DNA of 64,000 nucleotides. Source: an uncultured Clostridia bacterium. Its GTDB lineage: Bacteria; Bacillota; Clostridia; Oscillospirales; Acutalibacteraceae. Below are positions 61,302 to 64,000 of this stretch, in pieces. The notes beneath the pieces are model-generated. The model did no database searches. It was given only the letters and a program-made list of their open reading frames with translations, and had not been told where the DNA came from. Where the stretch lies: positions 1 through 64,000 of the forward strand of contig CANPWP010000002.1 in assembly GCA_947584595.1 (NCBI GenBank), in the 5' to 3' direction. The position numbers and the translations under genes were made by a program. Within the stretch, counting starts at the first letter, position 1. Each line of letters begins with the position of its first letter.

Positions 61302-62666
61302 ATGAACAAAGAACTTATCAGAAAGAACATTAAAAGCTACACAGAGACAATGGGAGAAGTTCTTATAAAGCAAAAAATTCCAACAGCATTATTCAAAGAA
61401 TACGGTGTAAACAGAGGCCTGAGAGATATTAACGGTAACGGCGTTCTTACCGGACTTACAAATATTTCGCTTATTCAGTCTAAAAAAGAAGTCAACGGTG
61501 AATTAGTCCCTTGTGAGGGTAAGCTGTTATACAGAGGCTATAATATTAACGATTTGGTTGACGGTTTTATTAAAAATGACTATTTTGGTTTTGAAGAAGT
61601 AACTTATCTTTTGCTTTTTGATAAATTGCCTTCTGAGGAAGAATTAAACACTTTTAAAGAAATGCTTTTTCTTTTCAGAAAATTGCCTATTAATTTTGCC
61701 CGTGATGTAATAATGAAGGCTCCGAGTAAAGATATTATGAACAGTATGGCAAGGAGCGTTCTGACGCTTGCATCTTATGATAAAAACATCGATGATTTGT
61801 CTATTGACAATGTTTTAAGGCAGTGCTTGCAGTTGATAAGTGTATTTCCAATGCTTGCTGTTTACGGTTATCATGCTTATAATCACTATGTATGCAACGA
61901 CAGTTTATATATTCATTTTCCTAATAAAAATTTGTCAACTGCAGAAAACATTTTAAGAATGCTAAGACCTGATATGAAATATACCGAGCTTGAAGCAAGA
62001 GTTCTTGATATTGCTTTGGTCCTTCATATGGAACACGGCGGAGGAAATAACTCAACCTTTACTACAAGAGTTGTAAGTTCTTCCGGTTCTGATACATATT
62101 CCGTAATTTCTGCGGCTCTTGCCTCATTAAAAGGACCTAAGCACGGCGGTGCAAATATTAAGGTTGTAGAAATGATGAAGAATATTAAGGAAAATGTTAA
62201 GGATGTTTATGACAATGATGAAATTAAATTTTATCTTGAAAAAATAGTTGATAAAGAGGCATTTGACAAAAGCGGGTTAATTTACGGTATGGGTCATGCT
62301 GTATATTCAATATCAGACCCCAGAGCACAGATTTTCAAAGGATTTGTTGAAAAACTAGCTTCTGACAAGGGCAGGGAAGACGATTATGCACTCTATTCTG
62401 CAATTGCTAATCTTGCTCCGCAGGTAATAGGAGAGAAGAGACACATTTACAAGGGAGTCAGTGCTAATGTTGACTTCTACAGCGGCTTTGTTTACAGTAT
62501 GCTTGATATTCCTTTGGAGCTTTATACTTCAATTTTTGCCATGGCAAGAGTTGTTGGCTGGAGTGCTCACAGACTTGAAGAATTAGTTAATATGGATAAA
62601 ATAATTCGTCCTGCATATAAAAGTCTGATCACAGACAAAGATTATAAATCAATAGAAAACAGATAA
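61302..62666 (+). CDS. gltA: Citrate synthase
   Basis: Condenses acetyl-CoA and oxaloacetate to citrate. The 454-aa protein has the catalytic residues His281 (PKHGGAN), His332 (GMGHAVYSISDPRA) and Asp391 (NVDFYSG), and MEHGGGNNSTFTTRVVSS. The N-terminal extension of about 60 residues is typical of the longer clostridial form. ATG 61302 follows GGAGATG. No aconitase or isocitrate dehydrogenase is near, so the role is probably glutamate synthesis. Cotranscribed with the MarR regulator. Confidence 0.94.
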   Translation: MNKELIRKNIKSYTETMGEVLIKQKIPTALFKEYGVNRGLRDINGNGVLTGLTNISLIQSKKEVNGELVPCEGKLLYRGYNINDLVDGFIKNDYFGFEEVTYLLLFDKLPSEEELNTFKEMLFLFRKLPINFARDVIMKAPSKDIMNSMARSVLTLASYDKNIDDLSIDNVLRQCLQLISVFPMLAVYGYHAYNHYVCNDSLYIHFPNKNLSTAENILRMLRPDMKYTELEARVLDIALVLHMEHGGGNNSTFTTRVVSSSGSDTYSVISAALASLKGPKHGGANIKVVEMMKNIKENVKDVYDNDEIKFYLEKIVDKEAFDKSGLIYGMGHAVYSISDPRAQIFKGFVEKLASDKGREDDYALYSAIANLAPQVIGEKRHIYKGVSANVDFYSGFVYSMLDIPLELYTSIFAMARVVGWSAHRLEELVNMDKIIRPAYKSLITDKDYKSIENR

Positions 62667-62711
62667 AAAAATCACCTCATTAATTGATTAAATTCAAAAA
62701 TGAGGTGATTT
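62664..62711 (-). terminator. Terminator between citrate synthase and the recombinase gene
   Basis: AAATCACCTCAT (62669-62680) pairs with ATGAGGTGATTT (62700-62711), a 12-bp stem. On the minus strand a seven-T run follows, so it terminates the recombinase gene; on the plus strand the tail is TTTCTCTATTTG and it may also stop the citrate synthase transcript. Confidence 0.85.
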
Positions 62712-62713
62712 CT

Positions 62714-63742
62714 CTATTTGTCATTTTTTTTAATTTTTATATTTGCAAGCGGATTTCTCTTTGAAGCCTCTTCAAGCTGTTCGCTTCCCAAATGAGTATA
62801 AATTTCTGTTGTTCCCAAATTTTCATGTCCTAAAATTTCTTTTAAAACCCTTATATCAACTCCGCCTTGCTGATACATTAATGTAGCTGCAGTATGTCTT
62901 AATTTATGACAGGAATAACCCTGTGCATCAAGACCTATTTTTTCGAGATATTTATAGACAATAGCCTGAACGGTTTTAGGACTTATACGGTTATTGTTTC
63001 TGCTTATAAAAAGAGCATTCTTATCTTTAACGCCGTCAACAGGCCGAACCTTTTTATATTCATTAATTGCATTTATGCACGCTTCATTAAGATAAATAAC
63101 ACGCTCCTTGTTGCCTTTTCCTAAAACACGCATTGTATTGTCTGTTCTTATGTCAGAAAAATTAAGCCCGACAAGTTCAGAAAGACGAAGCCCGCAGTTG
63201 AGGAGGAGGGTAAGTATACAGTAATCTCTTTGATAGTATTTTCCTTCAACAGCGTTTAAAAGCTCAATACTTTGCTCTAAAGTTAAATATTTAGGCATAG
63301 ATTTCCGCTTTTTAGGAGCTTCAAGTTCCTTTGAAGGGTCAGAATCAAGCAACCTTTTTTTTACCGTCAAATAGCTGAAAAATCCACGAATGCTTGAAGT
63401 TTTTCTTGCTCTTGTAGAATTATTATTACTGCGTTCACGAAGAGCATAGTTCATAAATTCATATATATCCGTAAGATTGATTGATTTAATCAGAGTTAAA
63501 TCCACATCATCAATATTAATATCTGTAAAATCAATATTTTGGGGGACAAGTCCTCGAGATACCTTGATAAATCTGAAAAAGGTTCTTAAGTCTGAATAAT
63601 ATTCATCAACAGTTTTTTGAGATTTTCCTTTGACTGTCTGCAAATAAATAAGATAATCCTTAATAAGGGGCGGAGAACCTTGATAAAAATCACTTTTCAC
63701 AATATCACCACTAATATTAAATTTATTAAAAATAATTTGCAT
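62714..63742 (-). CDS. Tyrosine recombinase, XerC/XerD family
   Basis: A site-specific recombinase of 342 aa. The SAM-like core-binding domain covers about 27-135 and the catalytic domain 150-330, with all active-site residues: Arg186 (CGLRLSEL), Lys209 (LGKGNKE), His279 and Arg282 (HKLRHTAA), His306 (LGHENLG) and nucleophile Tyr315 (TEIYTH). Chromosome dimer resolution is the usual role; with no ICE or phage genes nearby an integrase role is less likely but not excluded. The ATG at 63742 has no RBS; GTG 63700 follows GGTGAT and would give 328 aa, closer to the Xer length. Confidence 0.9.
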   Translation of the reverse strand: MQIIFNKFNISGDIVKSDFYQGSPPLIKDYLIYLQTVKGKSQKTVDEYYSDLRTFFRFIKVSRGLVPQNIDFTDINIDDVDLTLIKSINLTDIYEFMNYALRERSNNNSTRARKTSSIRGFFSYLTVKKRLLDSDPSKELEAPKKRKSMPKYLTLEQSIELLNAVEGKYYQRDYCILTLLLNCGLRLSELVGLNFSDIRTDNTMRVLGKGNKERVIYLNEACINAINEYKKVRPVDGVKDKNALFISRNNNRISPKTVQAIVYKYLEKIGLDAQGYSCHKLRHTAATLMYQQGGVDIRVLKEILGHENLGTTEIYTHLGSEQLEEASKRNPLANIKIKKNDK

Positions 63743-63796
63743 TTTTTTATAGATTAAAAATAAATAGTTTTAACACCATAATTTGATAATAATATC

Positions 63797-63802
63797 ATTA
63801 TA
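63797..63802 (-). promoter_or_regulatory. Extended -10 for the recombinase gene
   Basis: On the minus strand TGCTATAAT gives a perfect -10 with an extended TG, 55 bp before the upstream ATG. No good -35 is visible at 16-18 bp. Confidence 0.5.
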
Positions 63803-63836
63803 GCAAAATAAAGAGGAGTGTATATTCTAATATAGA

Positions 63837-63866
63837 AATTATACAAAATTAATATTTTGTATAATT
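63837..63866. repeat. 30-bp palindrome upstream of the recombinase gene
   Basis: AATTATACAAAAT (63837-63849) and ATTTTGTATAATT (63854-63866) form a perfect 13-bp inverted repeat around TAAT. It can also be read as 11-bp arms around an 8-bp centre. No T-run follows on either strand, so a terminator is unlikely; a regulator operator or a recombination site are possible. In 63867-64000 I see no gene or other clear signal. Confidence 0.7.
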
Positions 63867-64000
63867 CGGGGAAGTAAATAAAAATAGAATTAGGCCATAA
63901 TGTCGTTTAATCCTTAGCTAGCTGGCACTACTTAATTTTATTTTTAATGAGTTTTACGTGATTTCTATTTTTCTGAAATTGAACAATTAGCAGAATTTAT

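Noticed and set aside
62714-63742. Phage or ICE integrase
   Set aside because: No relaxase, phage or conjugation genes and no tRNA attachment site are nearby; the length and motifs fit XerC/XerD.
63837-63866. LexA/DinR operator or terminator
   Set aside because: The palindrome does not contain the GAAC-N4-GTTC core, and no T-run follows on either strand.

Overview
The window is an AT-rich bacterial chromosome segment carrying almost only core genes. Gene content and order point to a spore-forming, Gram-positive Clostridia member, probably Oscillospiraceae/Ruminococcaceae-like. It has the low-GC Gram-positive set TrmFO, RbgA, RsfS, EngB, SepF, YlmH, DivIVA and YlbF, a YunB-type sporulation protein, the tig-clpP-clpX-lon-engB and miaB-ylbF-mutS-mutL-miaA orders, and sigma-A promoters close to TTGACA-17-TATAAT. 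No tRNA, rRNA, CRISPR array, prophage or intact insertion sequence was seen.

Layout. 1-362: a 22-bp tandem repeat, three adjacent palindromes and a putative small RNA. 363-1864 (minus strand): tadA and a CPBP membrane protease. 2173-6397: a four-gene cluster (IspD/TarI-like cytidylyltransferase, zinc dehydrogenase, pentulose-phosphate epimerase family protein, TagF/TarL-like polymerase) that looks like a pathway for a CDP-alditol and an alditol-phosphate wall polymer. 6401-7760: infC-rpmI-rplT behind a consensus promoter and an L20-leader-like 5' region; infC starts with AUU. 7777-25334: a long co-directional run, trmH-dprA-topA-trmFO-plsX-rnc-(Elp3-like radical SAM)-smc-ftsY-rdgB-yhbY-nadD-yqeK-rsfS-leuS. 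25527-28570: rpsU, aroQ, pepP, efp and an acidic zinc-ribbon protein. 28602-36884: yunB, then miaB-ylbF-mutS-mutL-miaA. 36865-45144: an HlyD-like protein coupled to yggS-sepF-ylmH-divIVA-ileS-lspA-rluD. 45172-49791: rplS, two signal peptidases, rbgA, rnhB, yraN and an M19 dipeptidase. 49901-52098: thrC and a metallophosphoesterase. 52272-58653: tig-clpP-clpX-lon-engB. 58690-62666: lysA, a 5'-truncated ABC permease remnant, and a MarR regulator with citrate synthase. 62714-63742 (minus): a Xer-type tyrosine recombinase.

The genes mainly serve translation and RNA modification, DNA repair and chromosome organisation, division and envelope building, and protein quality control. The least explained sequence is non-coding: (i) two homologous elements of about 80 nt, one downstream of tadA and one just before lspA; (ii) a MITE-like family with ATACT...AGTAT ends in three copies, one of which forms the 3' end of leuS; (iii) a 30-bp palindrome upstream of the recombinase gene. 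A second gene (Elp3-like radical SAM) also appears to start with AUU, so its iron-sulfur motif is missed if only ATG/GTG/TTG starts are allowed.

All functional calls rest on motifs read by eye and recalled family knowledge; no database search or folding program was run.
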